Shown in pieces: positions 1 through 8,011 of a stretch of DNA of 64,000 nt. The notes under the pieces are model-generated. The model was not told the DNA's origin. It worked only from the letters and a program-made list of their open reading frames with translations, and did no database searches. Within the stretch, counting starts at the first letter, position 1; every line of letters begins with the position of its first letter. The DNA comes from Streptococcus sciuri (lineage in GTDB: Bacteria > Bacillota > Bacilli > Lactobacillales > Streptococcaceae): positions 248,001 through 312,000 of the forward strand of contig NZ_JANUXX010000001.1 in the NCBI RefSeq assembly GCF_024814375.1. The letters are read 5' to 3'. Made by a program: the position numbers and the translations under genes.

Positions 1-984
1 ATAAGGGCTTGATGGTAGACTTGGGTAATTAACGCTTTCTACCTTGTCATGATTGTCCAAAAAGGCAACAATTTTTTGTGCATTTTCAATATGACGCTCA
101 AGGCGCAATGACAGCGTCTCAAGTCCCTGCAAAAGCAAAAAAGCATTAAACGGCGAGAGAGCAGCTCCCATATCGCGGAGTAACTGGGTTCTGACTGCTG
201 TGATAAAGGCAGCTTCTCCGAAATCACGGGTGTAGCTGAGATGGTGATAAGATGGATCTTCCTCTACAAATTGAGGAAATTTACCACTTGCTTCCCAATC
301 AAATTGTCCACTATCAACAATGACACCACCAATGGTTGTTCCGTGACCACCGATAAATTTAGTTGCCGAATGAACAACAATATCAACACCGTATGAAAAG
401 ACATTGATGAGATAAGGCGTTGCAAACGTATTGTCCGCAACAAGTGGAATCCTATGCTGATGCGCAATCGTTGCAATTTGTTCAATATCTGGAATGTTAA
501 TCAATGGATTGCCAAGTGTTTCGATGTAAACAAGCTTTGTATTTTCCCGAATGGTCTTTTTCAAGCTTTCTAAATCTTCGACATTTACAAACGAAGTTGT
601 AATACCATAACGTGGCAAAGTTTCTTTTAATAAGTTAAACGTACCACCGTAAAGCGTTGTTGCCGCTACCACGTGATCACCAGCATGTGCCAAGGACAAT
701 ATTGTATTGGTAATGGCTGCCATGCCTGAAGCTGTCGCAAGGGCTCCAACCCCTTTTTCAAGTGCTGCAATCCTCTCCTCAAATACGGCAACTGTCGGAT
801 TAGTGACACGTGTATAGATATTTCCTGGCTTTCTAAGAGCAAAAATCTCCTCTGCCTCCTGTGCACTATCAAATACATAAGAAGTTGTTTGATAAATAGG
901 CACCGCACGTGACTTACTAGATTCATCAACGCTCTGTCCTGCATGTAATTGCAAAGTTTCAAAATGAAGTTCTTCTTTTGTCAT
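1..984 (-). CDS. cysD: O-acetylhomoserine sulfhydrylase-type PLP enzyme, C-terminus beyond the window
   Basis: The enzyme joins O-acetylhomoserine with sulfide (or a thiol) to make homocysteine for methionine synthesis in the cytoplasm. The frame is open for 328 codons from ATG at 984 to base 1, against a usual family length near 425 residues, so roughly the last quarter is missing. The PLP-binding motif SATKFIGGHG is visible, with the Schiff-base lysine near residue 209, and the N-terminal QTTSYVF and TRVTNPT motifs of the Cys/Met metabolism PLP family are present. An AAGGAGG ribosome site lies about 8 bases before the ATG. The call is firm at family level; cystathionine gamma-synthase or methionine gamma-lyase activity is less likely. 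Confidence 0.85.
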   Translation of the reverse strand, partial: MTKEELHFETLQLHAGQSVDESSKSRAVPIYQTTSYVFDSAQEAEEIFALRKPGNIYTRVTNPTVAVFEERIAALEKGVGALATASGMAAITNTILSLAHAGDHVVAATTLYGGTFNLLKETLPRYGITTSFVNVEDLESLKKTIRENTKLVYIETLGNPLINIPDIEQIATIAHQHRIPLVADNTFATPYLINVFSYGVDIVVHSATKFIGGHGTTIGGVIVDSGQFDWEASGKFPQFVEEDPSYHHLSYTRDFGEAAFITAVRTQLLRDMGAALSPFNAFLLLQGLETLSLRLERHIENAQKIVAFLDNHDKVESVNYPSLPSSPY

Positions 985-1064
985 CTGCTTTCTCCTCCTT
1001 AAAAAACTTGCCTTTATTGTACTCTTTTAAACTCTCATTTACTAATACTTATTCAAAGCAAAAA

Positions 1065-1085
1065 GATATAGTTTAAAACTATACC
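1065..1085 (-). terminator. Intrinsic terminator of pcrA
   Basis: A near-perfect inverted repeat (GGTATAGTTT against AAACTATATC on the minus strand) is followed by a T run. Its first arm contains the pcrA stop codon, so the gene has almost no 3' untranslated region. Confidence 0.7.
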
Positions 1086-3364
1086 TTTTTTTCAATAGGT
1101 GCGATACTGGCTAGAACTTTTTTAAGCCCAATATCTGGGAAATTAATTTTTAATTCTTGTATTTGACCACTACCAGACACTTCTAGGACAACACCATCTC
1201 CCCATTTTTTGTGATGGACATTGTCTCCGACTTGCCAATCAATATCAGGTATTGGAGAGACAGCTTTGCCTCCAAATGGTAAGACAGAAGGAGACTTTGA
1301 CTGGGGACTATAGCTAGCCTTACGAGTTTTCAATGCCTGCTGAAGACTCATTCCTTGTCCAAACCGTTTTGCTTTCTCTCCTGAATAACGAACCCCAAAA
1401 GACGACTCAACAGGACGAGCGTAGCCTTGAAATTGCAATAGCTTTTCATCAATCTCACGAATGAAACGTGTTGGACGATTATGTGAACTACGACCATACA
1501 AGGTTCTTGTGTTAGCGTTAGTCAAAAAAAGTAATTCTTCAGCTCGTGTGATACCAACGTAGGCAAGACGACGTTCTTCTTCTATCTCATCTTGATTTTC
1601 GTTTGCTCGTGATAGTGGAAACACTCCTTCTTCCATACCAATGAGGAAAACGACTGGAAACTCAAGTCCTTTAGCAGCATGTAACGTCATGAGAGTGACC
1701 TCTGCTGTCTCACGCTCGCCATCATCTGTATCGGCAATCAACGCTAAATCGTTTAAAAAATGCCCTAAGCGCTCTAATCCATTTTCCTTTTCTTCCTTTT
1801 TAGCGTTAGCCTCATCTGATGTTTTGGTCACAGAGAGAAATTCCTCAATATTTTCAATACGTGACTGACTTTCTAGTGTGTTTTGCACCTGCAGTGCCTG
1901 TAGATAACCTGTCTTATCCAAAATAGTCTCTACTAACTCTGTCAAAGTCAGATTATCTAGCTGATGACGTAATTGAGAGAGTATTGTCGATAGCTCAGTT
2001 AGAGCTGTAGCAGCTTTTCCACGAATGGGCAACATAAGATTACTGGCAGCAACTAAGAGTGACTGTTCATTGCTATCAGCAAAATCTCGGAGTTTGTCAA
2101 CCGTTCCAGATCCAATACCACGTTTTGGTTCGTTGACAATACGCTCAAAAGAGAGATTATCTGCTGGATTGGCGATGACATTGAGATAAGCAATAACATC
2201 TCGAATTTCCTTACGACTGTAGAACTTAGTCCCACCAACCATGGTATAAGGAATATTGGATTTTAAGAGTGCTTCTTCAATGGTACGAGACTGCGCATTG
2301 GTGCGATAAAGCACAGCAAAATCTTTGAAATTTTTACCTGTTTCGCAGGTGATATTATCAATCGTTGAAGCGACAAAAACAGCCTCCTCTTGTTCATTAT
2401 CAGCACGGTAATAAACAATCTTCTCACCATCTGCGTTTTGCGTCCAAAGCTTTTTGGGACGACGTTTTTTATTATTTTTGATAACATCATTGGCAGCTTG
2501 CAGGATAGTTTTGGTTGAGCGGTAGTTTTCTTCAAGCAAAACAACCTTAGCTTCTGGATAGTCTTTTTCAAAATCCAAAATATTTTGCATATCAGCTCCG
2601 CGCCAGCCATAAATGGATTGATCTGCGTCCCCAACAACACAAATATTTTTAAAGCGAGAAGATAATAATGTAACCAATTGGTATTGAGCATGGTTGGTAT
2701 CTTGATACTCATCCACATGAATATATTGATAGCGCTGTTGGTAGTAAGCTAACACATCAGGGTTATTATCAAACAGTTTCAATGTTAACATAATCAGGTC
2801 ATCAAAATCCATGGACTCTGACTTGCGAAGCTCTGCTTGATAAGCTTTGTAGCAACGTGACACTATCTGGGTGTAACTATCTCCTGCTTGCTGTTCATAA
2901 GCCACCTCGTCTAATAAATCATTTTTAGCATTAGAAATCGTACCTAAAATTGAACGTTCACTCCACTTTTTAAGGTCGATATTAAGCTCCTTCAAGATAC
3001 GCTTCATCAATGTCCTCTGCTCGCTTGGGGCAACAATAGTGAAATTGCGATTATAACCAATATGATCCGCATCACGGCGTAAAATTCTTACACACATCGA
3101 GTGAAAAGTCGCAATGAGTGTATCTTGTGTAGCAGGATTTAAAGCTATAGCTCGTTCACGCATTTCTCTTGCCGCCTTATTAGTAAAAGTAATAGCAAGG
3201 ATATTCCACGGATTAACCATTTTTTCATCAATTAAGTAGGCAATGCGATGTGTTAGCACACGTGTTTTTCCAGAACCAGCTCCTGCCATGATGAGTAGTG
3301 GTCCTTCTGTTGTTTGCACAGCTTCGGCTTGTTTATCGTTCATTCCATTCAGTAAAGGATTCAT
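1079..3364 (-). CDS. pcrA: ATP-dependent 3'-5' DNA helicase PcrA (UvrD/Rep family)
   Basis: PcrA is a superfamily 1 helicase for nucleotide excision repair, removal of recombinase filaments and, in Gram-positive bacteria, rolling-circle plasmid replication. The 761 residues match the usual length. Walker A is GAGSGKT at residues 28-34 and the Walker B/DExx region is VDEYQDTN near residue 220. Motifs [21 protein letters not shown] and [14 protein letters not shown] follow in the normal order. The C-terminal tail ([18 protein letters not shown]) is the tudor-like domain that contacts RNA polymerase in PcrA proteins. It is monocistronic, ending in its own terminator. The plasmid-replication role is notable given the plasmid remnant at 18.9-20.7 kb. 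Confidence 0.97.
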   Translation of the reverse strand: MNPLLNGMNDKQAEAVQTTEGPLLIMAGAGSGKTRVLTHRIAYLIDEKMVNPWNILAITFTNKAAREMRERAIALNPATQDTLIATFHSMCVRILRRDADHIGYNRNFTIVAPSEQRTLMKRILKELNIDLKKWSERSILGTISNAKNDLLDEVAYEQQAGDSYTQIVSRCYKAYQAELRKSESMDFDDLIMLTLKLFDNNPDVLAYYQQRYQYIHVDEYQDTNHAQYQLVTLLSSRFKNICVVGDADQSIYGWRGADMQNILDFEKDYPEAKVVLLEENYRSTKTILQAANDVIKNNKKRRPKKLWTQNADGEKIVYYRADNEQEEAVFVASTIDNITCETGKNFKDFAVLYRTNAQSRTIEEALLKSNIPYTMVGGTKFYSRKEIRDVIAYLNVIANPADNLSFERIVNEPKRGIGSGTVDKLRDFADSNEQSLLVAASNLMLPIRGKAATALTELSTILSQLRHQLDNLTLTELVETILDKTGYLQALQVQNTLESQSRIENIEEFLSVTKTSDEANAKKEEKENGLERLGHFLNDLALIADTDDGERETAEVTLMTLHAAKGLEFPVVFLIGMEEGVFPLSRANENQDEIEEERRLAYVGITRAEELLFLTNANTRTLYGRSSHNRPTRFIREIDEKLLQFQGYARPVESSFGVRYSGEKAKRFGQGMSLQQALKTRKASYSPQSKSPSVLPFGGKAVSPIPDIDWQVGDNVHHKKWGDGVVLEVSGSGQIQELKINFPDIGLKKVLASIAPIEKKV

Positions 3365-3438
3365 CTGTAACTTCCATTCTACTTTATATCTAACCTTGAA
3401 ATTATACCATTTTTTCTCTAAAAATGCTTTGGTTATCA

Positions 3439-3457
3439 GAAAAAGACCCTAAGGTCT
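3439..3457 (-). terminator. Terminator after the uracil permease gene
   Basis: On the minus strand AGACC and GGTCT form a short stem with a four-base loop followed by TTTTT, just after the permease stop. Confidence 0.55.
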
Positions 3458-3464
3458 CCCAAGA

Positions 3465-4784
3465 TTAGTTTTGGCTTTCTTTTGGTAAAATCAGGTTCAA
3501 TATTACACCAACAATCGCACTAAGCGCTGTTCCAGAAAGTGTCAAAACATGTAAATCAAGCACAGCACCACCCAAACCAAGTACAAGCATAGAGCTTGCA
3601 ATGATAAGATTTCTGATATGACCAAAGTTAACACGATTTTCGATTAACACTTTAAGCCCATTACTAGCAATAACACCGTAAAGCAAAATAGACATTCCCC
3701 CTAGGACAGCACTTGGGATAGTGGAGATAATTGCTGTAAACTTCCCAAGAAAGGAAAAGGCGATGGCAATCAAAGCAGCATGACGAATAACAGAGACAGA
3801 GGCGATACGTGTCATGCCAATAACTCCTGTATTCTCTCCGTAAGTCGTATTAGCAGGTCCACCAAGAAAGGCAGAAACAGTAGTTGCCACTCCATCTCCA
3901 ATCAGAGTACGATTGAGACCGGGATTTTTCAGAAAAGGGCGTCCACAAATTTGACTAAGAACAGTATGATCTCCAATATGCTCAGCTACAGTCACGATTG
4001 AAATGGGCAAGATGGCAAGCATTTCTGATCCAAAGTAAAGATTATAATGCTTAAAGAGACCTGTTTTAAAAGGTAAAATAAAACCTGGTAACTCCAACCA
4101 TGCTGCCTTGGCTACTGGCGATAAATCCACCATTCCAAGGCATAAAGCCACTAAATAACCACCAATGATAGCAAAGAGAAACGGAATGATTCTAACAAAT
4201 CCTTTGCCTTTTGTATTGATAAAAGCAGCAATCAAAAAGGTGACACTCGCTATTAGCATATTTTTCCAATTACCACCAGATACAAAACCAGCATTCGTTA
4301 CTGCTGAATTGGCAAGTCCTAGTCCAATAACGATAATCATAGGACCGATAACAATCGGTGGCAATAAGGTGTCAATCCACTTAGTTCCCATCAATCTCAC
4401 CAAAGCCGCAATCACTACATAAATCAATCCAACAAATAAAATACCTGTCTGCGCTGCTGATAGGTTACCATTCAGTTGTTTAATGGCCAGAGACATAGCT
4501 GTAATATAAGCAAAGGATGATCCCAAGTAAACAGGTACTTTACACTTGGTCGCTACTTGATAGATAAGCGTTCCAACACCAGAAGCAAAAAGAGCCACCG
4601 ATACAGGCATACCAAGCGTTAAAGGTACTAAGATAGTTGCTCCAAACATGGCAAAAACATGCTGAAAACTTAGCAATAACCCTTTTAATGGGGTAGGCTT
4701 TTGATTAACATCCAAAAGTAAATCAACTGTTTTCAATTCAGAATCAAGCAATTCTGCTTGATTCGATTGAGTCATTGCAGTCAT
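3465..4784 (-). CDS. pyrP: Uracil:proton symporter (NCS2 family, UraA/PyrP type)
   Basis: This inner-membrane NCS2 permease takes up uracil for pyrimidine salvage. The 439-residue protein has about 14 hydrophobic segments. The uracil-type substrate motif AEHIGDHTVLSQ and the segment GGPANTTYGENTG are both present, as in UraA, and differ from the xanthine-type permease at 15.5 kb. I start it at the ATG at 4784 because AAAGGAG lies 7 bases upstream; an in-frame start seven codons earlier lacks a ribosome site and would sit inside the leader. The gene stands alone behind a promoter and a structured leader of about 110 bases, consistent with uracil-responsive attenuation. Confidence 0.9.
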   Translation of the reverse strand: MTAMTQSNQAELLDSELKTVDLLLDVNQKPTPLKGLLLSFQHVFAMFGATILVPLTLGMPVSVALFASGVGTLIYQVATKCKVPVYLGSSFAYITAMSLAIKQLNGNLSAAQTGILFVGLIYVVIAALVRLMGTKWIDTLLPPIVIGPMIIVIGLGLANSAVTNAGFVSGGNWKNMLIASVTFLIAAFINTKGKGFVRIIPFLFAIIGGYLVALCLGMVDLSPVAKAAWLELPGFILPFKTGLFKHYNLYFGSEMLAILPISIVTVAEHIGDHTVLSQICGRPFLKNPGLNRTLIGDGVATTVSAFLGGPANTTYGENTGVIGMTRIASVSVIRHAALIAIAFSFLGKFTAIISTIPSAVLGGMSILLYGVIASNGLKVLIENRVNFGHIRNLIIASSMLVLGLGGAVLDLHVLTLSGTALSAIVGVILNLILPKESQN

Positions 4785-4794
4785 GAAAAAACTC

Positions 4795-4888
4795 CTTTCG
4801 GGCACAAAAAAAGCCCTCTAAATCTCATAGACTCCTAAATATACTATGTCTTTCTCACCTCTCTGTATGAGTTTAAAAACCTATGTCT
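4795..4888 (-). promoter_or_regulatory. Candidate PyrR-binding attenuator leader of the uracil permease
   Basis: The leader RNA carries ACAGAGAGGTGAGAAAG, whose CAGAGA matches the CNGNGA hexaloop of the PyrR binding loop, followed by GG. Two mutually exclusive pairings are visible: CTCATA can pair with a later TATGAG, or CATAG with CTATG. The leader ends in AGAGGGC plus seven Ts, a weak terminator-like element, just before the ribosome site. The flanking stem deviates from the PyrR consensus, so this is a candidate. Confidence 0.45.
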
Positions 4889-4894
4889 CGTAGC

Positions 4895-4923
4895 ATTTTA
4901 CCATAAAACAATATAAAAATCAA
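4895..4923 (-). promoter_or_regulatory. Promoter of the uracil permease
   Basis: On the minus strand TTGATT and TAAAAT are separated by exactly 17 bases, placing the transcript start a few bases before the structured leader. Confidence 0.6.
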
Positions 4924-5455
4924 ATCTAGTCTTGCTTTAAACGTAGTATGTGTCTTTTTCTGGGAGTTCTTATCATCGAAAAAAGGCTGAAATAAATTTT
5001 TTCCTTGCTTCAGTATTGATGATATTAACTTTTCTATGCTGCAATATTGTCTGATTGATTAAGTAAGGTCAGAGCTTGCCTTAATTGGTGATCAGGAGTT
5101 ATCCGTCTCCAGTCCTTTTTTGGCTATTCATATTTATAGTATTGACAATCATAACCGATATATTTTTTTAGCTCCTTTTCAAAATTTCTGTGATGGAAAT
5201 GAATCATCATTAGCATGATTTCCTAGAAACCCCAACCTATCCTCTTGTCCAACAATTTCTTGAAAATATCATTTCATCAAAGGTAAATAATACGGTTCTT
5301 TCACTACTATCTACCCTTTTATAGCTATTGGCTTGCGTAGTATTTGTTTAGCCTAATCAATCCTAAATAGATTTTATTTTTCAATTTCCCATGAAGTGAT
5401 TGCATAGAGATGTAATCGCCTTTTTCTTTATTCTTCAAGCATACCATATCAACCC
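4924..5455 (-). pseudogene. Non-coding or decayed stretch, possibly transposase remnant
   Basis: No intact gene is visible in this gap. On the minus strand short broken frames appear; one around 5040-5110 reads KKDWRRITPDHQLRQ, loosely like the C-terminal end of IS3-type transposases (YYN...TP.QYR). The frame is broken by several stops and shifts, no inverted-repeat ends were found, and the match is by eye only. It could equally be another decayed gene. Confidence 0.25.
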
Positions 5456-5483
5456 AAAAATAGTGCCTAGAAAAGCACTATTT
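5456..5483 (-). terminator. Terminator of the YVTN-MFS unit
   Basis: AAATAGTGC and GCACTATTT form a perfect 9-bp stem with an 8-base loop followed by T-rich sequence, just beyond the MFS stop codon. Confidence 0.7.
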
Positions 5484-5496
5484 CATTCAAGTTGCA

Positions 5497-6729
5497 TTAT
5501 TCGTTTGTCATATCTTTGCGATATAAAAAGGCAAATAAGATAGAACAAAGAACTAATAAAATTACTGCATAAGCAAATAGTAACATTCCAACACTTGCTG
5601 AGGGAATATAATTTAGGATCAATGCTGTTAGAAAGTTACCTATAGGATAAGTCACAGTTCCTAACAAACCAATAATGCTAAAAATTCTCCCTTTTAGTTG
5701 TCCAGGAATTTCTTCTTGAAAGAAGGTTGATTTATAAATCATTACAGGTGAAGATATGATGCCTGCTAAAATCAGCAAAGTAATCGATAGCATTAAACTA
5801 TTTTGTAAAGAAAAGACAGCAATAAATATACAGTGAGCAATCAAAAATAGAAAAGTTAAATGAAAGCTATTTTTATATTTAGGTATGCCTCCTACAATCA
5901 ACGAACCAATAATAATCCCAAATGATTGAACACCATTGATAATACCATAAGTTGCAGCACCTTCATGAAGAACATTCTTCACAAAGATTGGAAAGATTAT
6001 CGGAAATGCTCCCCATATCAATAAATTCCATAATGATGTCAACAGAACTAATGACAATAATTTTGGATTTGATTTCAAATATCGGAGAGCTTGAAGAACC
6101 GTATTTTTTGTACTGTTTTCCTCTTCTTGACCTTGTTCATTATTCTCTTGAGGTTTAATCAACAGCAAAAGAATTGTCGCAACAATAAATAAAGCAGCTG
6201 CGAAAAGAAAAATGACCTGATGATTAGTAGTGTCAATAATAATCCCTGAAATAAACGCTCCTAACAAATAGCAAACATCAAATGAAATATTGACAAGAGC
6301 ATTAGCAGAATGAAATTGTTGCTCATCTAAAATTTCTTTAACAATTGTTAGACTTCCAGCCGAAATAAGTGGAGCAACAGCACTATTTAGAATAAGCAAT
6401 AGAGCAATAACTATTAGCACAATATTATTTATATGGATTGACAATATACATAAAATAATAAAAACAGCAGCTTTAATGGAACTAGCTAATGAGATTGCTC
6501 GAGAAACTTTCATCTTATCCATCAAAGTTCCTAGGAAAGGTGCAGAAACTAGAGATGGTACCTGCGTGATAAATACGGATAGAGCAATAAATAATGGTTG
6601 CTGTGTTTTTTCATAAACCAACCAAATGATAGCTACATCCACAATAGATTGTGCTAAATAGATAAGACTAATAGACGTTATAAACTTTAAGAAATTTCTT
6701 TCTCTAAATAATAAACTATACTGTTTCAT
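5497..6729 (-). CDS. MFS transporter, drug/peptide-efflux-like
   Basis: A 410-residue polytopic membrane protein with about 12 hydrophobic helices and a charged central loop (NNEQGQEEENSTKN) near residue 205 that separates the two six-helix halves. The segment FLGTLMDKMKVSRAI after helix 2 resembles the MFS motif-A loop. It belongs to the efflux-type group that includes macrolide and enterobactin exporters; the substrate is unknown. Its ATG overlaps the TAA of the upstream YVTN gene by one base (TAATG), so the two are translationally coupled and probably act together. A terminator follows. Function beyond membrane transport is not supported. Confidence 0.75.
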   Translation of the reverse strand: MKQYSLLFRERNFLKFITSISLIYLAQSIVDVAIIWLVYEKTQQPLFIALSVFITQVPSLVSAPFLGTLMDKMKVSRAISLASSIKAAVFIILCILSIHINNIVLIVIALLLILNSAVAPLISAGSLTIVKEILDEQQFHSANALVNISFDVCYLLGAFISGIIIDTTNHQVIFLFAAALFIVATILLLLIKPQENNEQGQEEENSTKNTVLQALRYLKSNPKLLSLVLLTSLWNLLIWGAFPIIFPIFVKNVLHEGAATYGIINGVQSFGIIIGSLIVGGIPKYKNSFHLTFLFLIAHCIFIAVFSLQNSLMLSITLLILAGIISSPVMIYKSTFFQEEIPGQLKGRIFSIIGLLGTVTYPIGNFLTALILNYIPSASVGMLLFAYAVILLVLCSILFAFLYRKDMTNE

Positions 6730-7205
6730 TACGCCATTGCAATCATGTTCATGTAATAAGGATTATTGACAAAGAATTCTTCAATTTCTTCACTGTCAAT
6801 AATGTTCAAACTGCATGCTCCCAAACCAGAAGGAACATCACCAACCCTTGTAAGATTATCTAAAGAGACCACAGATACTCGGTCATAAGCTAGATCAATA
6901 TCTGTCAACATCATACGTTGAAAGGCAGTAATCAAAATAGTATTGTTATCTGGTGAGATATCCACACCACGTGGTGCAAGTCCGACTTCAATTTTTTTCT
7001 CCTCGAAGCCCGTTTTTAGATTAACAACGGAAATTGTGTTCCCTGCACAATTTGATACAAATCCAAAACCTCTACTCCTGTCAATCGCCATAGCACCACG
7101 AGGGCTATCGCCAATAGCAATTTGCTTAACTTCTTTGTTAAGTTGTAAGTCAACAACTGAGATAGTGTTAGAACCTGTATTGGTAATAAAAGCGTATTTA
7201 CCCAT
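6729..7205 (-). CDS. Short YVTN/YncE-like beta-propeller repeat protein
   Basis: The 158 residues contain about three YVTN-type repeats: residues 1-42, 44-85 and 88-128, each with a GNTISVV-like strand and a PRG turn (SPRGAMAI, APRGVDIS). There is no signal peptide, so it should be cytoplasmic. Three repeats cannot close a seven-bladed propeller, so the protein must oligomerise or is a reduced family member. The unrelated tail ends in PYYMNMIAMA. The ATG at 7205 has a GGGAGAGG ribosome site. It is the first gene of a two-gene unit with an MFS exporter. I know no function for such a pair. Confidence 0.6.
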   Translation of the reverse strand: MGKYAFITNTGSNTISVVDLQLNKEVKQIAIGDSPRGAMAIDRSRGFGFVSNCAGNTISVVNLKTGFEEKKIEVGLAPRGVDISPDNNTILITAFQRMMLTDIDLAYDRVSVVSLDNLTRVGDVPSGLGACSLNIIDSEEIEEFFVNNPYYMNMIAMA

Positions 7206-7227
7206 AAAACCTCTCCCTTAATTTTTT

Positions 7228-7265
7228 GATTATTCAGAAAAATAACAATATTTTTCTGAATAATC
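7228..7265 (-). promoter_or_regulatory. Perfect 17-bp inverted repeat at the transcript start of the YVTN-MFS unit
   Basis: Arms at 7228-7244 and 7249-7265 are perfect reverse complements (GATTATTCAGAAAAATA) with a 4-base spacer. The element begins about 3 bases after the -10 box and ends before the ribosome site, the position of a repressor operator or of a 5'-terminal mRNA hairpin. Confidence 0.7.
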
Positions 7266-7267
7266 TA

Positions 7268-7296
7268 ATTATATCAAGAGTCAATCTGATAATCAA
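7268..7296 (-). promoter_or_regulatory. Promoter of the YVTN-MFS unit
   Basis: TTGATT and TATAAT on the minus strand are separated by exactly 17 bases. Confidence 0.7.
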
Positions 7297-7349
7297 ATTA
7301 TTTACTCACTTTATTTTTCCACCGCAAATACTGAAATTGGTCACATTAC

Positions 7350-7600
7350 GCATATATTCTTAGATTCTTTTTTATACTCACATTCTTCTTTCATCCCTTT
7401 ATCACAGAGATAATCTTTTACAATATTATCTCTGTTCTTTTTGAGAGTAGCACGTTCAAATTGTAACTCTTTGATTTCTTTTGGCAATTCATCCCTTTTT
7501 ATAGAAGTTCAAGACTCACCTCTGATAAAAGAATAGTTGTTTGAAGCTCAGATAAAGCTCCCGGTAGTTTATTGAGATAAATCATCTTATTTATTTTTCG
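7350..7600 (-). pseudogene. Decayed small gene, unidentified
   Basis: On the minus strand a reading frame begins MIYLNKLPGALSELQ and stops after about 28 codons at TAA; an overlapping frame then runs through DELPKEIKELQFERATLKKN to a stop near 7345. The two pieces together look like one small charged coiled-coil-like protein split by a frameshift. No family is recognised and no good ribosome site precedes the first ATG. Confidence 0.3.
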
Positions 7601-7653
7601 TTTTCTAAAACTCTAAAAACTTACTTTAAACGTAATTTTTTTCAAAAAGGTTA

Positions 7654-7682
7654 TTGACAATTGTCCACTTTTCCTTTAAACT
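7654..7682 (+). promoter_or_regulatory. Promoter of the glycine riboswitch and symporter transcript
   Basis: A consensus TTGACA is followed after 17 bases by TAAACT, about 25 bases before the riboswitch. Confidence 0.7.
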
Positions 7683-7705
7683 ATTAAACAATTACATAAA
7701 CCGAA

Positions 7706-7880
7706 TGACGTCAATTAGGAGAAGAAAGCTCTGCTTTCGCCGAAGGAATCACACTCTCAGGTGTCAACTAGACAGGACTGATTGATTGACGGGCTTCTGG
7801 AGAGACTTGTCCATTAGTGACAGGCGCCGAAGGGGCAAAGCATATGCTCAATCTCTCAGGCAAAAGGACAGAAGATAAGT
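7706..7880 (+). promoter_or_regulatory. Tandem glycine riboswitch
   Basis: Two consecutive aptamers are visible. The first contains CGCCGAAGGAATC, CTCAGGTGTC and GACAGGACTG; the second contains GCGCCGAAGGGGCAAAGC, CTCTCAGGCAAAAGGACAG. These are the conserved core elements of type-1/type-2 glycine aptamers, joined by a short linker. The element lies between a promoter and an intrinsic terminator preceding a sodium/amino-acid symporter, so it most likely controls transcription read-through in response to glycine. Confidence 0.92.
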
Positions 7881-7923
7881 AAATGCCCAGTGTAAGGCTT
7901 TTTAAGCTTATCTTTTGTGTCGC

Positions 7924-7951
7924 AGAAGTTCCGTCGGAGCTTCTCTTTTTT
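7924..7951 (+). terminator. Riboswitch-controlled terminator
   Basis: AGAAG-TCC and GGA-CTTCT pair around a GTC loop, followed by CTTTTTT, between the glycine aptamers and the symporter start. Confidence 0.75.
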
Positions 7952-8011
7952 GTGTTATATCGTTTTTGTCTCTTTCTTTGAGTCAAAAAAAGTTGAAAGA
8001 AGGTAAACACT

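Noticed and set aside
1..984. The sulfhydrylase region appears as several short overlapping frames, suggesting a broken gene.
   Set aside because: Codon-by-codon reading from ATG 984 to base 1 is open throughout; it is simply cut by the window edge, and the short frames are shadows in other phases.
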